From Halovenus salina (lineage in GTDB: Archaea > Halobacteriota > Halobacteria > Halobacteriales > Haloarculaceae): a stretch of 64,000 nucleotides of DNA. The notes under the pieces were generated by a model. That model worked only from the letters and a program-made list of their open reading frames with translations, searched no databases and was not told where the DNA came from. Position numbers and translations under genes: made by a program. The stretch is from positions 62,001-126,000 of the forward strand of contig NZ_CP112973.1 of the NCBI RefSeq assembly GCF_026410925.1. The letters run 5' to 3'. Shown here piece by piece: positions 43,066 through 51,271 of this stretch. Within the stretch, counting starts at the first letter, position 1. Each line of letters opens with the position of its first letter.

Positions 43066-43730
43066 CTATCCGTTGACGATCGCCTCGGCGATGCTGACAG
43101 CAGTGTCCTCGCCGATTTCGCCGTAGATACTGTAGGGCTGATCGGCCTCGATATAGAGTGTGAGGAAGTCGTCATTGGTGTAGACGTAGCCTGTCGTGTC
43201 ACCCACATCGACTGCCTCGTACCGGTCGGAGTCACTGTGGTCGACGTTGCTGATTGCCTCTCCACGCGCGGTGACGGTGACTGACTCCTCGCCGTCGGTG
43301 TAGGTGAGCGATACGCTGTGGTAGTCGTCGTTCTCGAAGACGACACCGCGGTCGAATCTAAAGTCGCTGGGCAGGTCAGCCGAAGGCACCGCGAGGTTGG
43401 TGTCCGAGATGAGGCTGTCGTAGCTATCGTGTCTCGACACGTCGGGCATGCTGGTCTCCTGTTCGTTCACATCGTCAGGCAGGTTGAGTTCGAAGGTCTC
43501 GTCGGGGATCTCCACGTCGAGCGTGATGTTCTCGTAGGTGACCGTCGAGGTGTGGGCGAAGTCTTCCGAACTCGTCTGGCTCACCACCTGCACCGGGAAG
43601 TAGGTGTCTCTGTCAACGTAGACCGTCGCTGTCCCCTCGGCGTCTTCCATCTGCTGGGCGTCCGTGGGGACCGCTTCAAGCACGTAGACATCCTGGCCGT
43701 CGACTGTCTCGATACCGGCGTACTCGTCCC
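43066..43730 (-). pseudogene. 5'-truncated LolA-like/sigma-regulatory lipoprotein
   Basis: Reading the minus strand from about 43730, the protein has GQDVYVLEAVPTD, TATVYVDRDTYFPVQVVSQT and VTYENITLDVEIPDETFELN, the pattern of the haloarchaeal LolA-like (DUF2092/DUF4367-type) lipoproteins. The N-terminal signal and first half are missing: the frame upstream of about 43730 is antisense to a DNA polymerase gene. The C terminus is intact. Confidence 0.7.
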
Positions 43731-44979
43731 GTGGAACTCTTGGCGTCACGAGTTTTACAAGCCGATGGGGACGCTCCACGACGCCGACCGCGGCGGCTTC
43801 ATCTTCGCGCCCGAGGTCGGCGTCCACGAGGATGTCCACGAACTCGACTTCTCGAGTCTCTATCCGAACATCATCTGCACCCGGAACGTCTCGCCGGATG
43901 TCATTCGATGCAACTGCCACAGCGACCGCGAGGATGTCCCGGGCCTTGGGTACTCGATTTGCGACGACCGCGGCTATCTCGTCGACGTACTCCAACCCAT
44001 CATCGATGCTCGCGATGAAATCAAAGCGACCATCCGTGACGAGAAGTGTCAGGACAATCCCGACGAGGACCGACTTGCAGAACTTGAGGGGCGGTCGGGT
44101 GCGCTGAAGTGGATTCTCGTCGCCTGCTTCGGATATCAAGGATTCAGCAATGCGAAGTTCGGGCGGATCGAATGTCACGAGGCAATCAATGCGTTCGCAC
44201 GCGAGATTTTGTTGGAAACAAAACAGCGTCTGGAGGCCGGCGGCTGGCGTGTCGTCCACGGGATCGTCGATTCCATCTGGGTGATCCCCAATCCCGACAT
44301 TGACGACGATGACCGCGAGAAGCTCGAAGCGCTCGCGACAGAAATTACGGAGGATGTCGAAATCCAACTCGAACACGAAGCCCATTATGACTGGGTTGCG
44401 TTCGTCCCGCAGCGGGAGAGCAACGCCGGCGCGTTGACGAAGTATTTTGGAAAAGTTGCTAACGAAGACGAATTCAAAATCAGAGGTATCGAAGCCCGGC
44501 AGCGCTCGACGCCGCAATTCATCAAAGCAGTCCAACGGGACTGTCTCGAACGATTCGACGCGACCCGGACGCCTGAGGCGGTACTTGACCGTGTTCAGGA
44601 CGCTATCACGCGCCTCCATGTTGGAACGATCCCAGTCAAGGACCTCGTAGAACGGAATCGCGTTTCCAAACCACTGGAGGGATACTCACAGAATACCCAG
44701 AACGTGGCGGCACTGAAGCGGTCTCGCGACCAGGACCTTAATATCCACCCGGGACAGGATATCGAGTACGTAGTCGTTGACGACGAGAAAACCTCGCGAG
44801 AACGAGTCATGCTGGCTCACGAGGAAGTCAAGACATACGATCCAGACTATTACGAGACTGAACTCATCAGAGCCGTCGAAAGTATCCTATCACCATTGGG
44901 CTGGAATCAATTAGAGATTCGTCAAGAACTCTCAAAGATACAGGTCCCGGAGTTGCCGACGTTCGTGAGTAGTGAATGA
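43731..44979 (+). pseudogene. 5'-truncated family B DNA polymerase
   Basis: The polymerase half of a PolB: motif A ELDFSSLYPNIICTRNVSPD, a motif B region ALKWILVACFGYQGF, and motif C HGIVDSIWVIP. The exonuclease half and N terminus are absent; sequence upstream of about 43731 belongs to the LolA-like gene on the other strand. The remaining frame is open to its natural stop at 44977-44979. Such polB genes are common on haloarchaeal plasmids near orc1/cdc6 genes. Without its N-terminal domains it is presumed inactive. Confidence 0.85.
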
Positions 44980-44980
44980 A

Positions 44981-45022
44981 TTAACCAACAGACCATTCAT
45001 TCGATCGAGAAGAGTTGGTTAA
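44981..45022. repeat. TTAACCAAC inverted repeat, left of the origin
   Basis: TTAACCAAC (44981-44989) and GTTGGTTAA (45014-45022) are perfect inverted arms with a 24-nt spacer, right after the polB stop. The same pair recurs at 47910-47950, so the origin/orc1 module is bracketed by it. A regulator or partition-protein site is possible. Confidence 0.6.
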
Positions 45023-45100
45023 CACTGGAAACAGAACTTGGGAATCGTTCGAGGTTATGAACAGATACAAAAGAGAAAAGTAGTTCCTCAGGCTTCGTGA

Positions 45101-45129
45101 CACCCGGGCCCCCGGGGGTTTCCGCGTAA
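45101..45129 (-). repeat. Origin recognition box 1
   Basis: On the minus strand: TTACGCGGAAACCCCCGGGG followed by GCCCGGGTG. Inverted relative to box 2. Confidence 0.75.
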
Positions 45130-45530
45130 TCATCACAAAGGTGGGGAGGGGGTTAGCCCACGGAGAGAGAAGGATATCCTACATCAAGTAGGAAATAGCC
45201 GTATACAACGTTATAACAAGTATTTAGGCCAATATAAAGAAACACAGAAAGATGTGCCCAGACTGCCCACTATTGAATGATTGCTGCAAGTCAATATGAG
45301 ATGTAGCTGAACTCTGTTATATAATATAATTCTTTTGTTCTAGCTAGGTATTACCTATACAATTGAGTTGATGAAAATACGAAAAGTCAACTTTCAACCG
45401 GTTAAATGGATATTTCCAATCACTCACCTCCTAATTTCTTAATAATAACTTCTCTTTTAACTCAAAACACCTCTTTATTTATAATAGACACTCTCCTCAA
45501 ATTCCTTCGTCCTCATCTCTCTTTCACTGG

Positions 45531-45559
45531 TTATGCGGAAACCCCCGGGGGCCCGGGGA
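45531..45559 (+). repeat. Origin recognition box 2
   Basis: TTATGCGGAAACCCCCGGGG followed by GCCCGGGGA; it differs from box 1 at only a few positions. Confidence 0.75.
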
Positions 45560-45679
45560 TCCCCTGTCGATTACGTTGACTACTTCGTTCCTAGCGTGTC
45601 ATAGAATCAGTTACGGCCGATCAGATAAGCAGCGAACTGGACAACAAATTCATCAAGTGAAGTTAGAAAGAGGGTACTA

Positions 45680-45871
45680 ATGGAAAACGTTAGTTTAGAT
45701 CAACCATGGACTTTCACGGCAGCAGTCATGGTCGTTTGGGTTCTTCTCTGGACGGGGATCGAGGTTATTCTCTTTAATGACGACGTGATGGGAGCTGTAA
45801 TAACGGGAGCTGTAATTGGACTTGCATTTGCGTTTTTTTACATCGTACTCCGTCGGCAAATCGAAAGCTGA
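45680..45871 (+). CDS. Small two-span membrane protein inside the origin region
   Basis: A 63-residue protein, MENVSLDQPWTFTAAVMVVW at the start, with spans near 12-30 and 37-58 (VMGAVITGAVIGLAFAFFYIV). It lies between boxes 2 and 3. Not recognised; small membrane proteins of this type are scattered in haloarchaeal genomes. Confidence 0.5.
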   Translation: MENVSLDQPWTFTAAVMVVWVLLWTGIEVILFNDDVMGAVITGAVIGLAFAFFYIVLRRQIES

Positions 45872-45958
45872 GACAAGTCTACGCGTTGCACGTAGCGGTC
45901 TTTTTCTTAGTGAGAGCCATTCTATGACACGCTATCGTTCCCCTTATTTCAACTGGAG

Positions 45959-45985
45959 TTATGCGGAAACCCCCGGGGCCTGCAG
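45959..45985 (+). repeat. Origin recognition box 3
   Basis: TTATGCGGAAACCCCCGGGG followed by CCTGCAG, located upstream of the orc1/cdc6 start; it may also let the initiator control its own gene. Confidence 0.7.
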
Positions 45986-46070
45986 AAATACCCGTACCGG
46001 TCGTAATTTGTGCAGAAGCAGAACCAATCGAATGCTTAGTCTTATATGTGATGGGTGTCTGCTAATTCTT

Positions 46071-47300
46071 ATGTCACGGACGTTTGAACGTGGATCTCAA
46101 ATCTTCGAGGATGAACGTCCGCTTACGGACGATTGGGACCCAGAGGAACTCCCCGAGCGTGACGGGGAGTTGGGTCACATTCACAATGCGCTTGCGCCGG
46201 CAATACGGGATACCGGGGTAGGGCCCCACAATATGTTTCTGTTTGGGAAAACAGGACAGGGGAAAACGGCAGGCATTGAGTATAAACTCGAAGATCTGGA
46301 AAAAGCCGCAGACGACGCAGGTCTTGATATCACCAGTATAAATTATAACTGTGCTGGTGACTCGTCGTCATATCATGTTCTCATTAACCTCGTTGAACGC
46401 CTTACCGGCGATAACCTGAACGGCCATCCTATGAGTAAAATTACGAATGAGTTCTTTGAGGCTGTCTCCGATATCGGGGGCACGGTTATTGTCGTTCTTG
46501 ACGAGATTGATAATATTGGTACCTCTGACGAAATTCTCTATTCTATCCCGCGTGCCAAATCAAATGGTAATATTCCAGACAGTATGCATCTCAGTGTAAT
46601 CGGTATTTCGAATAATTTCAAGTTTCGAGATAACCTCTCCCCGAAAGTCAAGGATACGCTCTTTGATGAGGAAATCCATTTTGCTCCCTACAATGCGACT
46701 CAACTCCGCTCTATTTTAGAACGACGTGCCGATCAGGCTTTCAAAGATGGCGTATTGGACGAAGACGTGATTCCTCTGTGCGCAGCGAATGCAGCTCAAG
46801 ATAAAGGCTCAGCTAGACAAGCGCTCCGGTATCTGTACAAAGCCGGTGAACTCGCATCGAACACGGGCAATGAGATGGTCACTGAAGACCATGTTCGGAG
46901 AGCTCGTGAGCGCATCGATCGGAAGAACATCGAGAAAGGAATTCGAGAGATGACGCTTCAGGACCAAATGTCCCTTACTGCTGTTGTCGCACTTGAGGTC
47001 GAGGGTTCAACGCCGGCGAAAACAACTGAACTGTACGCGCGATACAAGGACATCGCTCGAGAAATTAACGCTGATATCCGTACCCAGCGTAGTCTTCGTG
47101 ATCATCTGCTTGAGCTTGATCTAATGGGTGTTGTTGATGCGACGAAGAAACAAACCGGCAATCGAGGTGGCCCTCACTACGTCTTTGAAATGGCCTCTGA
47201 CCTCGGCATGACTCTCGATATTCTCTCTGAGGACTCGCGGTTAGGTGACGCCGTTGAATTGGTCACCACGAATCGCTCCATTGAGGAGTATCTTGATTAA
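46071..47300 (+). CDS. orc1: Orc1/Cdc6 replication initiator
   Basis: A 409-residue AAA+ initiator. N-terminal FERGSQIFEDERPLTDDWDP, Walker A GKTGQGKTAG, Walker B VIVVLDEIDN, sensor region LSVIGISNNFKFRDNLSPKV, and a C-terminal winged helix (YARYKDIAREINADIRTQRS). The ATG at 46071 (MSRTFERG) is chosen over longer frames because family proteins begin there. It should bind the six boxes around it and open the AT-rich region. Codon use is less GC-rich than in neighbouring genes. Confidence 0.95.
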   Translation: MSRTFERGSQIFEDERPLTDDWDPEELPERDGELGHIHNALAPAIRDTGVGPHNMFLFGKTGQGKTAGIEYKLEDLEKAADDAGLDITSINYNCAGDSSSYHVLINLVERLTGDNLNGHPMSKITNEFFEAVSDIGGTVIVVLDEIDNIGTSDEILYSIPRAKSNGNIPDSMHLSVIGISNNFKFRDNLSPKVKDTLFDEEIHFAPYNATQLRSILERRADQAFKDGVLDEDVIPLCAANAAQDKGSARQALRYLYKAGELASNTGNEMVTEDHVRRARERIDRKNIEKGIREMTLQDQMSLTAVVALEVEGSTPAKTTELYARYKDIAREINADIRTQRSLRDHLLELDLMGVVDATKKQTGNRGGPHYVFEMASDLGMTLDILSEDSRLGDAVELVTTNRSIEEYLD

Positions 47301-47366
47301 TCGGGTTATGCAATTCACTGAGGCCTGCTTAGACTGCATGTCAGTGCGAGCCTTCTCGACAGACCG

Positions 47367-47391
47367 TTATGCGGAACACCCCGGGGGAGGG
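47367..47391 (+). repeat. Origin recognition box 4
   Basis: TTATGCGGAACACCCCGGGG followed by GAGGG, 66 bp after the orc1/cdc6 stop codon; one or two positions differ from the consensus. Confidence 0.65.
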
Positions 47392-47468
47392 ACGAGGACC
47401 ATCTGTCAACTGTCTCTGGATTAAGTCTCGCGGTAGCACTCTTCTATCGCTCCCGAGGGTCAGTAACG

Positions 47469-47494
47469 TTACGCGGAAACCCCCGGGGGTGGGA
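47469..47494 (+). repeat. Origin recognition box 5
   Basis: TTACGCGGAAACCCCCGGGG followed by GTGGGA, a full consensus match. Confidence 0.7.
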
Positions 47495-47545
47495 AGGATG
47501 AAATAGAGATACACTCTGACATGGTAATTGGTAGACTATAGCTAC

Positions 47546-47570
47546 TTACGCGGAAGTACCCGGGGGTCCG
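47546..47570 (+). repeat. Origin recognition box 6
   Basis: TTACGCGGAAGTACCCGGGG followed by GTCCG, a weaker match adjoining the stop of the gene at 47576. Confidence 0.6.
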
Positions 47571-47575
47571 TGCGT

Positions 47576-47893
47576 TTATTCATCCGGGTTAACCGGCCCC
47601 TTATATTTCGACTTGATTTTGTCACCTTCCCGCCACTGCCAGTAGTAGTAGCGGTTGTCGTTGATTTCCTTGATCGTGATAGTGGCCTTCGACGGGACAT
47701 CATCCGGGAGGTTATCGGGGCGCTCGTCGTTCTCCGCTGACTCCTCTTCGAGACGAGCCTCTCGGGCTTTGTGTTCTGCGAGCTCCTCGGCGTAGTCTAC
47801 GACGTGCTGGAGCTGGTCCGGGGAGTACCCGTTGAGTGTGTCGACGATATCTGCTGGGAGTTCCGCCGGCGGCGTCGGTGGCTCGTAGGACAT
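47576..47893 (-). CDS. Small plasmid-type protein (DUF6788-like)
   Basis: A 105-residue protein with an N-terminal acidic coiled coil (LPADIVDTLNGYSPDQLQHV) and a C-terminal basic-aromatic unit NRYYYWQWREGDKIKSKYKG resembling the DUF6788 pattern seen in proteins encoded next to haloarchaeal plasmid origins (family name from memory). The inverted repeat at 47910-47950 lies just upstream of its start. A replication- or copy-number-related role is possible. Confidence 0.65.
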   Translation of the reverse strand: MSYEPPTPPAELPADIVDTLNGYSPDQLQHVVDYAEELAEHKAREARLEEESAENDERPDNLPDDVPSKATITIKEINDNRYYYWQWREGDKIKSKYKGPVNPDE

Positions 47894-47909
47894 TAGCGGT
47901 CACCTCGTA

Positions 47910-47950
47910 TTAACCAACAGAGCGCCTACTAACAAAGATTTGTTGGTTAA
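47910..47950. promoter_or_regulatory. TTAACCAACA inverted repeat upstream of the 47576 gene
   Basis: TTAACCAACA (47910-47919) and TGTTGGTTAA (47941-47950) form perfect 10-bp arms with a 21-nt spacer, 17 bp upstream of the minus-strand ATG at 47893. Arms are the same as at 44981-45022. Likely an operator or partition-like site. Confidence 0.6.
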
Positions 47951-48020
47951 TTAGAGATCATCTCGTCGCCACTCGAATCCTGAAGAGCGCGGATAGTGAT
48001 CTAGTCGATGGATCGTAGAT

Positions 48021-48074
48021 TTAATTCCAATTTCACCGATGTATTTATATCTATATCGGTGAAATTGGAATTAA
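48021..48074. promoter_or_regulatory. Perfect 20-bp inverted repeat abutting a start codon
   Basis: Arms at 48021-48040 and 48055-48074 (core CCAATTTCACCGAT / ATCGGTGAAATTGG) are exact inverse complements; the 14-nt loop GTATTTATATCTAT includes a TATA-like sequence. The last base of the right arm is the A of the ATG at 48074. A dimeric protein bound here would cover the promoter of the winged-helix/nucleotidyltransferase gene, so autoregulation is likely. Confidence 0.8.
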
Positions 48075-49735
48075 TGAGAGCAACGGCGCTACAGATTATC
48101 GACTGCTTGCGGGATCGATCATACCTTGTCGGTGAGTTAGCCGAAGCGATCGGCAAAAGTCAAAGCTGGACGTCGGAGGTCGTGAATGATCTGGAGGAGG
48201 ACAATCTCATCGACCGAACTGATGGTGTCGGGCTGGCTACCACGTACGAGGCGACGCTGCTTGCAGACCTCCTCGAACAGTATGCACTTGAAAAAGTACT
48301 GACGGGGACCAAAGAGGAGATTCTGGGTGCGCTTCTCGACGGGCCGAAGACCATCTCGGAGTTAGAACAACAAGGGTTTGCGAAGTCGACGCTCTACCAG
48401 CACGTGAACAAAATCCGGGAGACAGGGGCGATTACACAAACAGACGATGGATACACAATTACCGACGACACGCTTCGGTCCTTTCTGGAAGCCAGAACTC
48501 GAACCACGCCGTTCGAGACGGAGTTCCGCGCACATGGCGAGCGACTGGTCGCGGCGAGCAAGGACGATGTCGACGGCACGCCAACTGCGTTCTCGGCGTT
48601 CACCCGCTACGGTGTCGATTATCATCCGGCAAAGACCTACGTCTACCAGGACGATCGCTCGTTAGAGCTTGAAGAGATCTTGATTCATGCGGTGGTCGTT
48701 GCCGAGACCAAGAAACAGATGGGGATGGCTGGCGTGTTCTATCTCACCCACCGCGCCACGCTCGACTCTAGCGAGCTGTGGAGGCTCGCGAACAGATGGG
48801 ACTGCGTCGAAAAATGGGCTGACCTCTTTGCGTACATCGATCAACGCGAGGTACATCAAGAAGACCTCTTTCTTCCCTGGGAGGAGTTCATCGCACTCGC
48901 AAACGACTATGGGGTTTACCCACGCGGGCAACATCCGGAAGATAGCCTTCGACGCGGGCTCGAAGAACTCGGTAGGCAGCTCAAGACGCCTGTCGACGTG
49001 TATCTCCTTGGAGGTGGCAACCTCATTCTGCGTGGCCTGAAGGATTCGACCAAGGATGTCGACCTCGTCGTCGAAGACGGCCAAACGTTCTTTGCGGTCG
49101 CGGAAACGCTACAGGACCAGGGATACGAGGAACGTGGCAATTTAGAAAGCGCATACACTCAACTTGATCCCAGTCTGGTGCTCGAGAAAGAGGGGTTTCC
49201 GCGCTGGGACATCTTCGTCGAGACTGTCGCTGGCCAGCTCCAGCTGAACGAGGCAATGATCGAACGGTGCGACCAATCCTACGAGTATGGGAACCTCCAC
49301 GTGCATCTGCTCTCACTGACCGACATCTTCCTGTTCAAATCGATCACCGAGCGAGAGGGGGACCTCGAAGATGTCGCGTTGATCGGCAAGCAGGCTAATC
49401 CCGACTGGGAAGAAATCTTCGAGGAGATCAAAACCCAGGAGGCCCGCACGGGGCAGTTCTTCTCCTTTGCAGTGCTCGATACGTTCGATGTCCTCGAGGA
49501 GCGGCACGATATTGTCGCGCCAATCACAGAGCGGCTCGTCTCATACTGTCTTGAGAACGCGTTGCTCGTCTCGCTGGAAGATCCGAAAACGATTGAAGAC
49601 CTCCGGGAAGAGATAGAGTTCCCGGATCACCAAATCTACAACAAGCTCCGGAAGCTCGAGGAGGAGGGGGAGATCACTGTCGACCGGAGTGGGCGGCTCA
49701 ATACGTACGAGCGGACCGAATCAAGTGAGTGCTGA
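48074..49735 (+). CDS. Winged-helix plus nucleotidyltransferase fusion (AbiE-like)
   Basis: A 553-residue protein with an N-terminal HTH (LVGELAEAIGKSQSWTSEVV), a second HTH near residue 80-120 (KTISELEQQGFAKSTLYQHV), and near residue 312 a nucleotidyltransferase core LLGGGNLILRGLKDSTKDVD LVV: a Gly-rich start followed by the D-X-D pair. A further HTH-like segment lies at the C terminus (IYNKLRKLEEEGEITVDRSG). In type IV AbiE systems the regulator and the nucleotidyltransferase toxin are separate proteins; here both kinds of domain are in one chain. The palindrome at the start codon is its probable operator. Toxin activity is inferred. Confidence 0.75.
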   Translation: MRATALQIIDCLRDRSYLVGELAEAIGKSQSWTSEVVNDLEEDNLIDRTDGVGLATTYEATLLADLLEQYALEKVLTGTKEEILGALLDGPKTISELEQQGFAKSTLYQHVNKIRETGAITQTDDGYTITDDTLRSFLEARTRTTPFETEFRAHGERLVAASKDDVDGTPTAFSAFTRYGVDYHPAKTYVYQDDRSLELEEILIHAVVVAETKKQMGMAGVFYLTHRATLDSSELWRLANRWDCVEKWADLFAYIDQREVHQEDLFLPWEEFIALANDYGVYPRGQHPEDSLRRGLEELGRQLKTPVDVYLLGGGNLILRGLKDSTKDVDLVVEDGQTFFAVAETLQDQGYEERGNLESAYTQLDPSLVLEKEGFPRWDIFVETVAGQLQLNEAMIERCDQSYEYGNLHVHLLSLTDIFLFKSITEREGDLEDVALIGKQANPDWEEIFEEIKTQEARTGQFFSFAVLDTFDVLEERHDIVAPITERLVSYCLENALLVSLEDPKTIEDLREEIEFPDHQIYNKLRKLEEEGEITVDRSGRLNTYERTESSEC

Positions 49736-49839
49736 CTCCACACTTCAACGTCCGGGTTCGCAGCGCCTTCTAGATTATACGAGAGGGTACAAACATATAT
49801 GAGAGTACAGCGTCAACACTGTTGCAAGAGGTGCCACGC

Positions 49840-50391
49840 ATGTCCGAATCCTCGCGAGATGGCGTCCAGTCGTGGTCCAAGTCAATGAGTGCCCGTGACC
49901 GAATTCGGGTGGTCGCCGAGACGCTTCGCGAACCACGGTCAGTCAACTGGATCAGCGAGCAGGCCGACGCCGCCTGGAGCACAACCAACGAGGAACTCCA
50001 GGATCTTGTCGACCAAGGCCAGCTGCGTCGCGTCAAGTCCGGCGAGATGACGCGCTATCAGCCAGACTACACGCGACTGCTCTTCGAGGAAATCCGCACG
50101 CTCATCGAAGAAAACACGCGCGAAGAACTGCGGAGCGAACTGGCCGCGATAACCGAGGAGATGGAGGAGTGGCAGGCAACCTACGATATCGAGACGTGGG
50201 AGGAGCTTGAACAGTCGCTCGCCGACGGTGACCTCGCAAGTGCCGAGCTTCGGGAACGCCGCCACGTCATCGCGTTCTGGCGCGAAAACGAGGAGGACCG
50301 TCGGCTCATCAAGCACGCACTCGAACTCTACACCGACGTCGAAGCCGCTCGCGAACAAATGACCGACGTGGCCGACCGCGCCACGAGCTAA
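49840..50391 (+). CDS. Haloarchaeal winged-helix regulator (DUF7342-like), copy 1
   Basis: A 183-residue protein with an N-terminal winged helix (ARDRIRVVAETLREPRSVNW, WISEQADAAWSTTNEELQDL) and a helical acidic C-terminal half. It resembles haloarchaeal regulators labelled DUF7342 and the paralog at 57290-57832 in this window. The ATG at 49840 is preferred to 49822. It is followed 17 bp later by a gene of unknown function that is probably its partner. Confidence 0.7.
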   Translation: MSESSRDGVQSWSKSMSARDRIRVVAETLREPRSVNWISEQADAAWSTTNEELQDLVDQGQLRRVKSGEMTRYQPDYTRLLFEEIRTLIEENTREELRSELAAITEEMEEWQATYDIETWEELEQSLADGDLASAELRERRHVIAFWRENEEDRRLIKHALELYTDVEAAREQMTDVADRATS

Positions 50392-50408
50392 TCCTCTCTT
50401 CACACAGA

Positions 50409-50897
50409 ATGATCTTTCTGGCCGGCCGTGACCGCTATACACAGCGGACTCTCCTCCGCGACATTCACGACCGATTGACGAGACAGGCTGGGTGTGAGGA
50501 CGTCCGCTATCGTCCGTCTCGACGCCGACCACGGTACGTCATCGCGGATATCGATCCGACGACGTTTCTGAGTAACTCTTACGACGCGGAGACCGCACGA
50601 CTGGAGATCCGTTTCTGGTACCCCGCTGGCGTCGAGCATGAATACTACCGCATTAACTGGGTCGAACCGGACCGGAACCTCATGATCGGCTTTCACCAGG
50701 ACGCCGATCATCCGGGTCTTGGGCGCTGCCACATCCAACTCAATCACGAAGACACGCCCGCTGATCGGCATGGTGTAATGTTTCTCGATGCGCACGCTCT
50801 CGCCATCCTTGATGACCGACTACAGCAGTTCACAACGGCGGTAGAAGCGGTTCGCTGGGAGAATGGGACGCCCTCGATCCCAACTTGGCCGGTCTAG
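50409..50897 (+). CDS. Hypothetical partner of the winged-helix regulator
   Basis: A 162-residue protein (IFLAGRDRYTQRTLLRDIHD; RLEIRFWYPAGVEHEYYRIN; GFHQDADHPGLGRCHIQLNH). Mixed beta structure with several conserved-looking histidines. Not recognised. It is encoded in the same direction 17 bp after the regulator, so the two probably form a module of the toxin-antitoxin size class, though no toxin motif is seen. Confidence 0.65.
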   Translation: MIFLAGRDRYTQRTLLRDIHDRLTRQAGCEDVRYRPSRRRPRYVIADIDPTTFLSNSYDAETARLEIRFWYPAGVEHEYYRINWVEPDRNLMIGFHQDADHPGLGRCHIQLNHEDTPADRHGVMFLDAHALAILDDRLQQFTTAVEAVRWENGTPSIPTWPV

Positions 50898-51040
50898 ACC
50901 GCTAGTTCATCGAGTGTCTCATGATGCGTCCGGATGGTAGTTGGGGTGACATCCCCGGACTCAGCCACATCACTTTGCGTCACCCACTTTCCCTGTTCTT
51001 GCCCCGCTTTGTGGAGACAGGCCGCTGCGAACCCGGCGGG
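50894..51040 (-). pseudogene. C-terminal relic of a TFB transcription factor
   Basis: The minus frame gives PAGFAAACLHKAGQEQGKWV then TQSDVAESGDVTPTTIRTHH and ETLDELAV, which is the last cyclin-fold helix set of archaeal TFB. An in-frame stop at 51041-51043 blocks extension, and no other TFB sequence is seen upstream. The stop codon overlaps that of the convergent gene ending at 50897. The rest of the gap to 51271 holds an unrelated minus-strand stretch with CEDDHPCQFDKC that I cannot place. Confidence 0.55.
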
Positions 51041-51271
51041 TTACGCGCTTGCGCCAGCGGTCGTGGTCACTCAGACACTTGTCGAACTGACAGGGATGGT
51101 CGTCCTCACACGGGTCGTATCCGCGTGGTTGGTTCCAGATGGCCCCAATTAAACTGGAAATCCCTTGGTTTCACCCGTCTAGACCCGGCTCCTAGCTCGC
51201 ATAGTCGAGCGCAAATCACTTCAAAATCATCCGAATACTCTCCACCAACAATCGCTTACGCAAGAGCGATA

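Larger units (their letters stand above)
45101..45559. other. oriC: Replication origin: AT-rich unwinding region between inverted ORBs
   Basis: Two nearly identical 29-bp boxes in inverted orientation (45101-45129 minus, 45531-45559 plus) enclose about 400 bp that becomes very AT-rich between 45190 and 45530. This matches haloarchaeal origins, where Orc1/Cdc6 binds origin recognition boxes flanking a DNA unwinding element. The cognate orc1/cdc6 gene starts at 46071. Four more boxes follow. Assigned from pattern, not from a database. Confidence 0.8.

Noticed and set aside
43066..44619. A single 517-residue minus-strand protein
   Set aside because: Only the last 220 residues resemble a real protein; the rest is antisense to PolB, so it is a fusion artefact at a breakpoint.
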